A DNA stretch of 64,000 nucleotides from Acanthosepion pharaonis (GCA_903632075.3 CAHIKZ030003474.1:2722501-2786500); one strand, 5' to 3'. Positions 1-10,126 are shown, counted from the stretch's first letter. Translations and numbers: made by a program. Notes: generated by a model not told the origin, from the letters alone.

Positions 1-20
1 TATATATATATATATATATA
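1..20. repeat. (TA)n microsatellite at window edge
   Basis: Ten TA dinucleotides open the window; the tract is cut by the window edge, so its full length is unknown. Confidence 0.9.
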
Positions 21-146
21 TTTGAAATATATCTTTTGAAAGTTTATTTCTTTTGTTGAATTTAAGTACAGTACTAGGCTAGAGACGTGTTTTCATCAAT
101 TTACAGTTTAGCTGGCTAGATATCGCCGTAAATTCTATGCTAACAT

Positions 147-184
147 TTCTCTCTCTCCTCTCTCTCCTCTCTCCTCTCTCTCTC
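147..184. repeat. CT-rich simple repeat
   Basis: A short interrupted (CT)n/(CTC)n pyrimidine tract. Confidence 0.85.
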
Positions 185-1035
185 TTATCGCTTGTGGAAC
201 TCCCTTGTGGCTTCATGCTTTCCAGCCAACTTTAATCTACTAAAATTTAAATATATTTTCAATTACTATCTACTGTCTTCCTGATTACCCTTCTTTTATA
301 CTTGCTCCTTAGCAATGTTTCTGTTTTAAACTCTTTCACACCAAGTAACCCCTTGTATCTCAGTGGCTTTATTTCTTTGCTTAGGACGAAATCGATTAAA
401 AAATATGTTGAATTCATTTACTTTGAAAGTTTTCTGTAAGAGCCGTAAAAAGCCATAACTCATCCGGCGACCAACTGGTGACCAGCAGCTAACTCGTTTA
501 GTAAAATCCTGTAGCACCCACTTCACTAAAATATCATTATTTTCTCTTTTAGTATCATGTGCTATACATTTTTGTTGTTGTGCTCTTGAAAGTATCCAAG
601 TGATGTCGCTTTTGTTTGGTGAAGTTCCTTGTGATTTTGTAATGTCAGTCTATAGGGTCGGATGGAGAACCGTCTTCTGAAAAGCCTAAAGAATTCATTC
701 GCTTGAAGCCATTTTTGATCTTTGCTCGGGGAAAACGCTTCGATTCAAATGATAGTTCAAACGTTTTTGAAGAAATTGGACGTCATGCAAGACATTCATA
801 AGAGAGTCTATAGCTGACGAGGCTAACAAATTAGTCATAATGCAGGCGGGCGTGTGTGTGGATATTTGCTTGTTATTGAACCAGAATTCGGATATATAAG
901 TGTGATCTATGTACGTGTGTCACATTCGTTTGTATTTTTATCTTGCAGAAGTAGAAATTAAGTAAACTTGAAACTAATTCCTTTTTTCCTTGGCATCATG
1001 AAAAAAAGCAGCGAATTGAAGGAAAATATCGGTAA
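185..1035. other. Unassigned AT-rich DNA
   Basis: I see no transposon signature, RNA gene or convincing coding region here. A 66-codon minus-strand frame at 326-526 has no recognisable family features. Confidence 0.6.
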
Positions 1036-1044
1036 ATATGTTAT

Positions 1045-1250
1045 TCTTTTCCTTTCTTTTTTCTTTTCTTTTTTCTTTTTTTCTTTTTCTTCCTTTTCTT
1101 GTTTCTATTTTTGTTATAAAAACTAATGTTTCCCCTATTCAATGGTTCATAAAGCAATGCGCGCGTTTGTGCATGCGTGCGTGTGTGTGTATGTGCGTTC
1201 GTGTGTGTGTATGTGCGTTCGTGTGCGCGAACATGTGTGTGTGTCGATGC

Positions 1251-1344
<94 letters not shown>

Positions 1345-1348
1345 GTGT
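1045..1348. repeat. Compound microsatellite: TTTTC-rich, GT and CT tracts
   Basis: A T-rich (TTTTC)-like tract (about 1,045-1,105) is followed, after about 60 bp, by an interrupted GT tract (about 1,165-1,245) and two long (CT)n runs (about 1,252-1,305 and 1,310-1,340). Open frames across it on both strands encode only low-complexity Ser-Leu, Arg-Glu or Cys-Val strings and are not genes. Confidence 0.9.
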
Positions 1349-2288
1349 GTTCGTTTGTGTGACATGTCATTAATTGGCCCCTGTCCGACAGTCCCACGAA
1401 CTGCCAGCCAGATGAATATAGAAGCAGGGCAGTGATCGGTACACAAACCGAGGGACTCTATCGCGAAACGAATTTAGAAAATATCATTTCAACAACTTGA
1501 ATGTCTGAAAGGACTCGTTCCACATTTGTCATTTGCTGCTTTCATTGCAAGGGTTTATGGGTGAAATTGCGGCGCAAACATTGCCATCTGACGGCAAGAA
1601 AAGACACCAACCTGTCACCGAAAATAACAGGCTCGGTGCCGCAAGAAGGCGAAAGGCAAAGGAGAAATCAAAAATGGGGAGAAGTGGAAATCTGAAGCAG
1701 GGAGGTGGGATAAAGCGTTGCTTGCGGCAGACCCGTTGGATAATGTTGGGAAAACAAGTGAACTAACAGACGGGAGATAAAGACGGACATGCTGATGGCC
1801 GAGTGATTGAGGTGGTCGTAGTGTCAAGGTTGGAGTTGCCGGCCACCTATTCTTCGTTTACACACTGCTAACCGACCAGCCATCAGAGTTGCTTAAAGGC
1901 CAAATAGTTGTTCGCTTCTTCGACACACCCGGAGCACAGCAAAAAATTAGAAAGAATCTTGGAGATGTACGCTTAGAAATCTCGCTTGGGGCGGAAATGT
2001 CTCACTTCGATTGTTTGGCATTATTAATTTTGTTAGTGTGTTTCAAAATTTGGTTTTAATTAGTGTGTGTGTGTGTGTGTTTCATTGCTATGAAAATGGC
2101 GAATCTCACTAGTAACTATAAAGATACATTAACAGAATGTTATTTTCGCGTCCAGCCTGTCTTAAAATGAATATTTACTACATACTATTTAGTAACTATT
2201 ATTTAGGGTCTCTATTAGGTGAACAAATTCATTATGAATGTTCATCAGCAAGAGAGACAGTTCAAGATGTGAGCCCAGTATTAAAGTT
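1349..2288. other. Unassigned DNA with a short (GT)n
   Basis: No family is recognised. It contains a (GT)9 tract near 2,064-2,081. The stretch 1,380-2,000 is less AT-rich than its surroundings but shows only short overlapping frames with no domain signature. Confidence 0.55.
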
Positions 2289-3364
2289 TGTTGATTGATT
2301 CTGTTTAACAGCATATCAACAATACCATGGGTTATTTAATGCCGAAATCTAAATATTTTGTACCTAATTTTATACTTTCAGGGTAAAGGTATGATTTTTA
2401 AGATTTAGATTGTTTTTTTTTTAGATATATAATTTATAGATCATAAAATGTATTGTTAGTAATCATACTTATTATAAAACCCAGGTTGTGTAGTGTGTGT
2501 GTGTGTGTGTGTGTGTGTGTCTGTTCGTTTATATATTGGGTCGGATTTCCTACATTTTTCAACCGATTTCAACAAAACTTCACAGGACTACATAAAATTA
2601 CCTTGCGGTGGTTCTGACAGCACCAAAAATTGGAAAAACACAATTGTTTTTGCACGAAGTCAATTTGAAAACACGATTAAGAGGCATCGAGAATGAAAGG
2701 GGGACAATTCATATCGAGTTATACTTATTATAATTATAAAACCCAGGTTGTTTGTTTGTTTGTTTGTATGTGTGTTCGTTTATATATGGAATCAGATTTC
2801 CTACATTTTTCAACCGATTTCAACAAAACTTCACTTTTTTTTTGGCAGGTAGCGTTTCTTATAAGTATGATTCTATTCAATCGGTAAACTCATAACGATT
2901 GAAAACAATGTTTTTGTTTGAGTTTGGGTTTGACCAATTTGTAAAAAAAAAAAAAAAATAATAATTAAGACATGCGTGTCCGTCAACCTTAAACAATAAT
3001 CTTTGTCAATTTTATTTTTCAGTCTTTATGATGGTCGATACTTGATCTATCTCTTACTGTTACATCCCCGGGCAACGCCGGGCTCTACTGCTAGTTTTAG
3101 TATAAAAATGTATTTTTATATTTTTTAGTGTTGCATTGATTGTCTTTTTGCTATAAAAATCTATTGTTGCTCATTTTATGATAAAAATTTACTGTTGATT
3201 TTTGTTTGGGGGGTTCACTATTTGCTGGAACCCTAACAGGTGCTACCACCATGGGTCAGGGTGGACCTAGGAACAACAGCTATTAAGAGGTGGTTCAAAA
3301 TTTCTCAAAAGCTTCAATCTCCCGATTAGAGGCCTTGCTGCCGAATGTAGTTTATCTTCATACC
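2289..3364 (-). repeat. Family B retroelement copy 1, split by a Helitron
   Basis: The two outer pieces (2,289-2,462 and 3,095-3,364) match the uninterrupted copy at 4,803-5,264. Shared landmarks are a segment reading GGGTTATTTAATGCCGAAAT, alternating TATAAAAATGTATTGTTG-like units, and a block reading CCTAACAGGTGCTACCACC followed by GAGGCCTTGCTG. Strand is given as minus because the A/C-rich tail lies at the left end. The family is unclassified; it looks like a short non-autonomous retroelement. Confidence 0.75.
2463..3094 (+). mobile_element. Non-autonomous Helitron, 632 bp
   Basis: The right end carries the Helitron terminus: a GC-rich hairpin CCCGG-gcaacg-CCGGG at 3,067-3,082, then CTCTACTG and the terminal CTAG at 3,091-3,094, followed by T. 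The left end begins TC at 2,463, preceded by A. Insertion is between A and T with no target-site duplication, as expected for rolling-circle insertion. The empty site survives in the paralogous repeat near 4,985-5,010. The interior holds two related ~250-bp segments (2,472-2,700 and 2,730-2,880), each with an AAAACCCAGGTTGT block, a GT/TTTG tract and the phrase CCTACATTTTTCAACCGATT. There is no Rep/helicase coding, so it would depend on an autonomous partner. Confidence 0.88.
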
Positions 3365-3369
3365 CAGGG

Positions 3370-3960
3370 ACGAAAGAATTAAAGACATGACAATTAAACA
3401 GGAACAAGGGTTTAACTATCAGTTAGAGTTGTAACAGAGATCCGAAAGGGCAGTGGATAGCGAAAGATGCCTTCAAAAAGTTAAGCAAAGTATAAAACGA
3501 TAGGAAAAAGAAACGAGTAATGAACTGCCGTGTAATATTAATCTTCCTATATCGCAGGGAATGTTAAACAATCTTATCATAGATGAAATTTGAAGCAACA
3601 CAGGTTTGTTTCTTACAAAAGGGATGCCGAAAATACCAGACACGGAACCCGTGGGTAACGAGGAAGTTTTAAGGAAAATAGGAAAGAATAGGACACTTAC
3701 ACTTACAATCAAAAGCAGGCAGTTGAAATATCTGATACATAATAATGAGAAAGAGGGCTTCGAGAATTTAATACTCACAGGACATATTGAAGGTAAGAGG
3801 AGCCGAGGGAAACGGAGAATAATCTATGTAAATGGTTGGAAAAGTAGGGACTGGGCGAGATGGTAAGAAGACAAATGTTACTTAGCGCTAGAAAGAAGAG
3901 GAAGGTGAGGAGAGCAATGATCCCCCTACGTTCTGAAGGGACACGGCATCTAAAAGGGTC
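3370..3960 (+). pseudogene. RTE-type LINE reverse transcriptase C-terminal remnant
   Basis: In broken plus-strand frames this encodes the post-catalytic part of a non-LTR retrotransposon ORF: a segment like IAKDAFKKLSKV near the left end, then frames with the order IPDTEPVGNEEVLRK, RQLKYLIH and LTGHIEGKRSRGKRRI. The motif order (P-x-T-E-x-V-x-N-E-E-V-L, then GHI, then GK-x-RGR) matches the C-terminus of RTE/BovB-class ORFs. Stops and frameshifts show it is dead. The 86-codon frame at 3,606-3,866 is a piece of it, not a host gene. Confidence 0.75.
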
Positions 3961-4064
3961 TCAATTTTGAAGCAAATAGAGAAATTTGAACTTGCGATCA
4001 ATTTTACGTGAGACAAATTCGCTGACCGCTACACTACGCTGATTGCCACAGTATTTCCGTCTAA

Positions 4065-4107
4065 ACCTCCTCCTCCTCCTCTTCTTCTTCTTCTTCTTCT
4101 TTCTGCT
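4065..4107. repeat. (TCC)n/(TTC)n microsatellite
   Basis: A short trinucleotide pyrimidine tract running from CTC units into CTT units, next to a LINE fragment. Confidence 0.85.
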
Positions 4108-4109
4108 GC

Positions 4110-4245
4110 CTCCCTTCAGGACAGAGGCGGTCATGGCTCACCACAACTTTCTATCTCGTGTGGTTCTTAGCAGTTTTTCTGTCTTGGCTAAGCTTCCTAA
4201 AACCCGTTTTGCCATCTATTCACGCAAGCTCGTCAGGTAAGTGGC
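4110..4245 (-). mobile_element. RTE LINE 3'-end fragment
   Basis: The sequence around GGTCATGGCTCACCACAACTT is the same stretch, in the same antisense orientation, as the RTE copies beginning at 6,390 and 7,090 (versions of GGCGATCATAGCTCTCCACA). It is the extreme 3' coding end, cut on the right by a CT tract. Confidence 0.65.
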
Positions 4246-4273
4246 TCACTGCCTCTCTCTCTCTCTCTCTCTT

Positions 4274-4315
<42 letters not shown>

Positions 4316-4316
4316 A
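4246..4316. repeat. (CT)n microsatellite
   Basis: About 70 bp of nearly pure CT dinucleotides with a CCCC interruption. Confidence 0.9.
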
Positions 4317-4559
4317 CTTACTTTATCGTATACCCCAAACAAGGTGATAATGCCTCTAAGATGCAAAGGGCTATTGGGAGTGAAAGAGAATGGAAAATAC
4401 TTTAGAAGAAAGCGGAAACCCAATACTAAACAGGAAACAAGGGAAAATTTTTTAATCCTTCTCAAAAGACCGGAGAGGAGTGTGAACCGGACGATGGGTG
4501 AACCTATCTACCAACAATTCTCAACAATGTGATATAGCTCTACATCTGTCCAAAAACCG

Positions 4560-4792
4560 GAAAGCATTGCGAACTGAATGATGCCCTCATTATGACCTAC
4601 GAGGGTTAAGTCTTCCAAGCCCTTCTTTTCCATTATGTGACCAAGCAATTTTCGCTGTCTTTTCCTGGTTCTGAGTAAAAGTCTTCTTTCTGTGGCCATT
4701 TTCTTTAAGACTTCCTTGTTGCTTACTCGCTCCGTCCATGGAATTTTCAATATCCTTCTGTAAAACCATAATTCTATTGTTTTTTCTACTTT
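4560..4792 (-). pseudogene. RTE LINE C-terminal remnant, interrupted by family B
   Basis: The minus-strand frame has the RTE C-terminal order ELWFYRRILKIPWTERVSNK, then KEVLKKMATERRLLLRTRK, then KLLGHIMEKKGLEDLTLVGH. The WFYRR-x-LKIPWTE and GHIM motifs are well kept. The remnant resumes at 5,275 beyond the inserted family B element. It is shorter than a full ORF and has no catalytic domain. Confidence 0.82.
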
Positions 4793-5274
4793 TTCCTCAT
4801 TTGTTGTTGGTTGGTTGATTTTGTTTAGCGGCATATCAACATCTCTATGGGTTATTTAATGCCGAAATCTAAATATTTTATACGTAATTTTATGCTTTCA
4901 ACTACAGATATTTTGTACATAATTTTATACTTTCAAAGCAAAGGTATGTTTTTTAGGGTATATAGTTTGTAGATCAGAAAATGTATTGGTAATTTTAGTA
5001 TAAAAATGTATCTTTATATGTTTTTTAGTATTGCATTAATTGCTATTTTGTTATAAAAATGTATTGTTGAACATTTTATTATAAAAGATGTACTGTTGAT
5101 TTTTGTTTGGTGGTTCACTATTTGCCCATAGCTGGGACCCTAACAGGTGCTACAACCTTGGATCTGAATGGACCTGGGGATAACAGCAGTTAAGAGGTGG
5201 TTCCACACTCCTTAAGACATCTCCCGATCAGAGGCCTTGCTGTCGGATGTAGTTTATCGTCATATTCCTCATTT
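4793..5274. repeat. Target-site duplication flanking family B (TTCCTCATTT)
   Basis: The 10-bp direct repeat TTCCTCATTT lies at 4,793-4,802 and again at 5,265-5,274, immediately outside family B copy 2. The LINE sequence on both sides is contiguous in other RTE copies, so the repeat is best read as a target-site duplication. Confidence 0.8.
4803..5264 (-). mobile_element. Family B retroelement copy 2, complete, 462 bp
   Basis: This copy is bounded by a perfect 10-bp target-site duplication. Read on the minus strand it starts near TATGACGATAAACTACATCC and ends with a short (AACC)n tail, seen on the plus strand as GTTGTTGGTTGGTTG. A simple-repeat tail plus a target-site duplication points to target-primed reverse transcription. 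I see no convincing Pol III A and B boxes and no ORF, so the choice between SINE and truncated LINE is open. It carries the empty version of the Helitron site near 4,994. Confidence 0.75.
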
Positions 5275-5350
5275 ATGGAGATATTGTCTAACATTCACTG
5301 TCACATAATAGAATGGATATCACATAGAAATCCAGAAATCCTTTCTTTTA
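5275..5350 (-). pseudogene. Continuation of the interrupted RTE LINE
   Basis: The segment reading GAGATATTGTCTAACATTCA and onward corresponds to the antisense RTE sequence near 6,778-6,840. It follows the 4,560-4,792 piece in the order seen in uninterrupted copies. Confidence 0.7.
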
Positions 5351-5835
5351 ATGATTGCTATATCAAAAACATAGTAGTTCTCCTTTATACATAGTTTCAC
5401 TTTCTGTGTCTTCTGTTATCCGCAGTCAAAAATAGAAGAGTTAGAGAAAGGAGATAATTTTACTTCATAATCGCCCTAAAGCGCAAAAGTAGTAATGGCG
5501 GCAATTTGACGTAAGCCAAAGAGAAGCTGTAGTATTTCTTTTAAGAGAAAAGATGTCGTTTTTTTAACTTAATGGTGAAAAAAATTGTATATTGAAATTA
5601 TTAAGAATTACGTTAAGAACGAGTATTCAGTTACACAACTTTAATTTCATTATATCGTTATAATTGCTCCATTTGTATTCGTAATTATTAATGATAATCT
5701 CTTCTACGGAAATAATCATTTGTTTGTCACATAACTTTTATTATAGTAGATATTTACTTTACCCCCTCCCCACTGAGTCAGCTTGTGACACAAGGTCATT
5801 TTTAACGTGGAGACCCGAGTGTTTTCACTCGGGCC
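5351..5835. other. Unassigned AT-rich DNA
   Basis: No recognised element or gene. Confidence 0.6.
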
Positions 5836-5956
5836 GCTGGTCTAAGTTGGTCTTAGCTGTTCATAGCTTGTCCAAGCTGGTCAGAGCTGGTCTAAGCTAG
5901 TCATAGCTGGTCTTGGCTTGTCATAGCTGGTCAGAGCTGGTCCAAACTAGTCGTAG
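5836..5956. repeat. 10-bp minisatellite, about 12 copies
   Basis: Imperfect tandem copies of a decamer with consensus GCTGGTCNNA (for example GCTGGTCTAA, GCTGGTCAGA, GCTAGTCATA). Confidence 0.9.
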
Positions 5957-6389
5957 CCGTGATACCACCAGCACAGGGACGGATCCCTACACCAGGTAAG
6001 TATCAAACCTTTATTATAGTATATCGTTATAATTATTCCATTTTATTATAAGGCATTATTGCTAATCTCTTATTGCACCAAATAATACGGAAGGAAAGAA
6101 TCTCCCATCCATAATTTTTATTATAATATATTATAATAATTAATCGGTATTTTATCTTTATTTGAAAACAAAAAACTAACTGAACTTATGAAAACAATCA
6201 ACAACATTTTTGACCAAATGTTTAATTTTCAATTGAACAATTTTTGAATAATCCTACAAATATTGAGGTTTTTTAAAAAAATCAGTTATAATTGTTCAAT
6301 TTTATTATTAGTTATTATCACTAAGATTTCCATTAAGAACAAATCATCTCCCCATCACATAATTTTTATTACAGTATATTTTTATAATT
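5957..6389. other. Unassigned AT-rich DNA
   Basis: No gene or classified repeat. The phrase TTATTATAGTATATCGTTAT near 6,010 recurs in diverged form near 5,650 and 6,365, so an old unclassified AT-rich repeat may run through here. Confidence 0.5.
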
Positions 6390-7010
6390 GTTCTTATTCT
6401 TGTGGCATGACCCTTCAGGACGTTGGCGATCATAGCTCTCCACAATTTCCTGTCTTTTGTAGCTCTTAATAAGTTTTTTTTTTTTTGTTACATCTCCTAA
6501 AACCTGTTCTGCCATCCATTTACTCAAGTTCGTTAGGTAGATTATACCTTTTCTTCCACTGCCCCTCTTATCATCAATCCATCCTGTGAGTTTTAAATTT
6601 TCCAATCCTCTTTCCTCATTAGTGCCCTAGAAATTTCAATTTTCTCTTTATGATAATAAGTATAAGTGTAATTTTTGTTCCTATTTTCTCTAAAACTTCG
6701 TCGTTACTCACATGTTCGGTCAGCATAACTCTAAAAAACCACATTTCTGTTGCTTCAAGTTTCATCTTTATATGTGAGGAGATTGTCGAGCATTCACTGC
6801 CATATAGGAAGATCGATATTACATAGCATTTCAGTACTCTTTTCTTTGTTTCTGACGAATGTTTTCCCGTTACTTAATACTTTATTTAGTTTTTGGAAGG
6901 CACCTTTCGCTATTCGAATGCGCCTTCGTATTTCTCTGTCAGATTTTCCATCCTCTGTTAAAATACTACCTCGATATTTAAATTTTCGCACTTACGTTTT
7001 TCATCTCATT
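6390..7010 (-). pseudogene. RTE LINE ORF C-terminal remnant
   Basis: Minus-strand frames give, in order, FKYRGSILTEDGKSDREIRR, then RIAKGAFQKLNKVLSNGKT, then (frameshifted) the VSNDEVLRKI region, then MENLKLTGWIDDKRGSGRKG. This is the thumb and post-RT order of RTE/BovB-type LINEs. The RT palm is absent and several frameshifts break it. Confidence 0.82.
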
Positions 7011-7089
7011 TTGTAAAAACATTAACTTACAAAAAAAATCTGACTTAGTGCATTTACTAAGAATAGATTCTTCATCTTTATGTATCGTA

Positions 7090-8300
7090 TTCCGTTCCAT
7101 GACGTAGGCAATTATGGCTCTCCACAATTTCCTGTACTTAGTAGCTTTTAATAAATTTTGTCTTTTTGTTATTTCTCCTAAACCCTGTTCGGTCATCCAT
7201 TTACTCAAGCTCAGTAAATATGTTATGAGTTGTTTTCCTCTGCCCCTCTTGCTTTCAATCTGTCCAGTGAGTATCAGATTTTCCAAGCCGTCTTTCCTCA
7301 TTATGTGCCCTAGAAATTTCAACTGTCTCTTCCTAATATTACGTATAAGTTTCCTTTTTGTTTCCATTTTCCTTAAAACCTCGTCGTCACTCACATATTC
7401 AGTCAATGGTATTCTCAGCATCATTCCGTAGATCCACATTTCTGTTGCTTCAAGTCTGTTGAGGATATTGCATCGTATTCATTACCATATAGGAGGGCTG
7501 ATATCACATAACTGTTCAATACTGGAATCTTTGTTTCTAATGACATTTTCCTGTTTCTTAATACTTTGCTCAGCTTTTGAAAAATATCCCAATACGCCTT
7601 CGGAGTTCAATGTCGCATGCCCCGTCTTCTGTTAAAAGGGTTTCCCAGATATTTAAATTTTTGTAATCTCTGGAATTTGGTATTTCCAGTTTGTAAATTA
7701 CATTTTGGGCTGTTCCTTTGGCTAACAACCATTTATTCAGCTTGTGACTGGTGTTTATTCCTTTCTTCTCGCTTTCCTTCACTATCTTCTGTAGGAGTTC
7801 TTGTAGTTTCCTTTCTATATCTGCTATTAACAGACGACAGACCACGAATTGAATATTTTATATTATTAAACCGCATTGCATTAGTAACTGTACCATGATA
7901 ACTTCCTTAGGCCCAATGTTCGTCGGTGTCAACAGCATTTTATCCCTGTTTTTGATTTTGGTATCTTCAATTTGTAATTTCCATGTTGGGCTGTCTCTTT
8001 TGCTAACAACCATTCATTCAGCCTTGTGACTGGTGTTTATTCCTTTCTTCTCGATTTCCTTCACTATCTTCTGTAGGAATTTTTGTAGTTTCCTTCCTAT
8101 GTCTACTATTAATACCGTATCATATGCATATCTTTAGTTGTTTAGATTCTTTTACCAGTAATGAATCCTGACAGGACTTCTAATTCTCTCAGTATCAACC
8201 CACGGCATAGGTTGAATAAGCCGGTGATAAGACACATCCTTGTCTTACACCCCTTTTCTATAAGTACCTGTCTATATTTCTGAGATGAGGTATTATGTAT
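7090..8300 (-). pseudogene. RTE LINE remnant reaching the RT palm domain
   Basis: This is the longest LINE copy. On the minus strand, 8,300 to 7,090 gives a decayed KGVRQGC-like motif, then FNLCRGLILRELEVLSGFI, then YAYDTVLIVD at about 8,104-8,130, where active RTs carry YADD. It continues with LQKFLQKIVKEIEKKGI, the LTEDGACDIELRRRIGI region, and IYGMMLRIPLTEYVSDDEVL, FLGHIMRKDGLENLILTGQI and ESKRGRGKQ. The second palm position changed from Asp to Tyr, so the enzyme is dead. A stretch is present twice (about 7,670-7,850 and 7,945-8,110), separated by ~95 bp of other sequence. Confidence 0.88.
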
Positions 8301-8368
8301 ACTATTTACATTATTCGGACTATTGTCCTTGTGTCTGTTGCCATATTTATCATAACGTTTCGGCCGCA
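8297..8368 (-). mobile_element. SINE-A tail fragment, inverted
   Basis: The inverted tail of the SINE family at 8,463-8,765: reading left to right it has TTTACATTATTCGGACTATT and then AACGTTTCGGCCG, the reverse complement of the tail at 8,700-8,757. With that downstream copy it forms an inverted repeat. Confidence 0.75.
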
Positions 8369-8462
8369 AATATTGCAATATGAGCACTGGTAAAAAAAAA
8401 TGGTTGCTGAAGATTTTAAGGTTATAAGTCCCAGAAATTCATACACAGATGTCCTTAAAGAC

Positions 8463-8765
8463 ACGTGGCACAGTGGATAAAGGCGTTGGTTAGATCCAGT
8501 GACAGGATCCAAAGTGTTTTGAGTTTAATACCTGATTAAAACAATGGTGAACTTGGAGAGGTGAATTAACAGGAGATAACTGATAACTGGCATCCATTAG
8601 ACATGGCACGTGGAGCTAGAACAGTCTACCCCATCAAGCGAAATAAAGGGTTCAGTTCGACATTCCAACCACATGAAGAAGACCGGAGCGTACAACGGCC
8701 GAAACGTTGTGATAAATATGGCAACAAAGATGATGATAGTCCGAATAATGTAAATAGTGTACGCT
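8463..8765 (+). mobile_element. SINE-A: tRNA-headed SINE, most complete copy
   Basis: The head has a Pol III A box (TGGCACAGTGGAT) and, about 55 bp on, a decayed B box (GTTTAATACC, from GTTCAATACC). The body follows (GAACTAGAACAGTCTACC-like), then a tail with a hairpin-like GGCCGG...AACGGCC, CGAAACGTTGTGA and AGTCCGAATAATGTAAAT. A TA microsatellite lies just beyond. Other copies are near 12.0-12.25, 17.87-18.01, 42.04-42.31 and 52.97-53.25 kb. The tail resembles the CTGAAGAAGGC...CGAAACG ends seen near Penelope-like sequences; that link is an inference. Confidence 0.8.
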
Positions 8766-8798
8766 TTTCTATATTTGTGTATTTACTGAATGCATTTG

Positions 8799-8800
<2 letters not shown>

Positions 8801-8851
<51 letters not shown>
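8801..8851. repeat. (TA)n microsatellite
   Basis: About 25 TA dinucleotides following the SINE-A tail. Confidence 0.95.
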
Positions 8852-8855
<4 letters not shown>

Positions 8856-9052
8856 GGCAGATTACTGCTAGAATATGTTCTGGATTATTCTAATATACTT
8901 CCCAAATATGTTAAGGTTATCTGTTACTCTTTTCAATCTCTTACTGCGCCTAATTTATAAATTAAAATTTGTTAGTACCGGAAAAATAGTATATGCTTTG
9001 AAGAAAAGTTCTCACTCTATCTAAATAAATTTGATTATTTAGAAATAATACA
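8852..9052. other. Unassigned AT-rich DNA
   Basis: Nothing recognised. Confidence 0.6.
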
Positions 9053-9233
9053 TATAGCGCTGGTTAACAAGCTCATCCCTCAAATCATTTCGGTGGTGTA
9101 TCCTGCTTCTTTAACATGGCCATAACTAAACGAACCGTAAATATTAAATGAATGTCATAAAGCTAAAGCCAGCCATTTTCGCAATAAGTTTTATATAACA
9201 AGTTTAATCTTAACAATGTTAACCAGCGCTATA
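9053..9233. mobile_element. MITE with perfect 17-bp TIRs, 181 bp
   Basis: TATAGCGCTGGTTAACA at 9,053-9,069 is exactly inverted as TGTTAACCAGCGCTATA at 9,217-9,233. The ~147-bp interior is unique in the window and has no coding capacity. The outer TA may be the target-site duplication, which would suit a Tc1/mariner/pogo-type element, but the superfamily is not established. Confidence 0.82.
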
Positions 9234-10090
9234 CGACAAGTCCCTAAATTTCTTATACTTATAAAGTATTCCACCTTTATTCTGGAAAGGGTTTCAAGAC
9301 CCCAAATCGATACCTGAAAACGCGTAGATTAAGAAACCTGTATAAATTTGTTTGGAAGAAAAGTTCTCGTAGTTTCTCAATAATCAATGTTGGCTTAAAT
9401 TCCCTCCCCGCTTCCTTATTTGGTATGCACAACGCTTGGCCAGTCACGTGACCCTTAGCGGCTAGTCAACGACACGCTAGTTCGTCCAGAGAGAAATATT
9501 GAGGTAAACGTCGCGAAGAGTGGACTCTCCTCTGTCATGTGGCCAAAGCTTAGCCTTTTACAAAATGATGCGTTGGAAATGTGCATAAAGACATACTTGT
9601 ATAATATTCGCTAGCCTTGCTTTTTCAGGGACTGGGAGAAGGCATGTACCAACTTTGTTAGCATTTTTTTTTCTTTGTATGAAATAAAAATATTTCATGT
9701 ATGATATTTATTTTAATGCCTACATGTAACCATCAATTCATTTCTCTTGTTTAATAAGCTTGGCTTTGTGTTTAAAGACTTTTTCAGCTAAACATAAATT
9801 GCATTAATATTTATAACCTCCAAGCAAGACAGTGGAGCTATCTATTTACATTTGGATAAAAGTAAACAAATTGGTAAAAAAAAAACACATGAACTGTAGG
9901 TGAGTTATAAATATTTAGGTATTACCAACGTCAGTTTTTAATTTGTGCCTGACGATTGGCACGTGCATAAAACTCGGAGTTTCATCGAACAGTGAGAAGC
10001 AAATTTATATTTATTCTCCGTATAAATTTAAACTCTGTTATTTTCATCGATCACTGTTTTATTATTACTACCAGGATTCACTGTGTGCTA
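9234..10090. other. Unassigned DNA
   Basis: No gene or known element. The part around 9,420-9,560 is less AT-rich (contains TCACGTGACC) and could be older unique sequence. No splice-bounded reading frame is convincing. Confidence 0.5.
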
Positions 10091-10126
10091 TTATATATAT
10101 ATATAGATAGAGAGAGAGAGAGAGAG
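10091..10126. repeat. (TA)n-(GA)n microsatellite
   Basis: Short TA tract running into GATA-like and GA units. Confidence 0.9.

Noticed and set aside
1038..1435. Cys/Val and Ser/Leu-rich proteins
   Set aside because: Direct translation of GT and CT microsatellites.
3606..3866. 86-codon host gene
   Set aside because: Its motifs belong to the C-terminus of an RTE-type LINE ORF that is broken on both sides.
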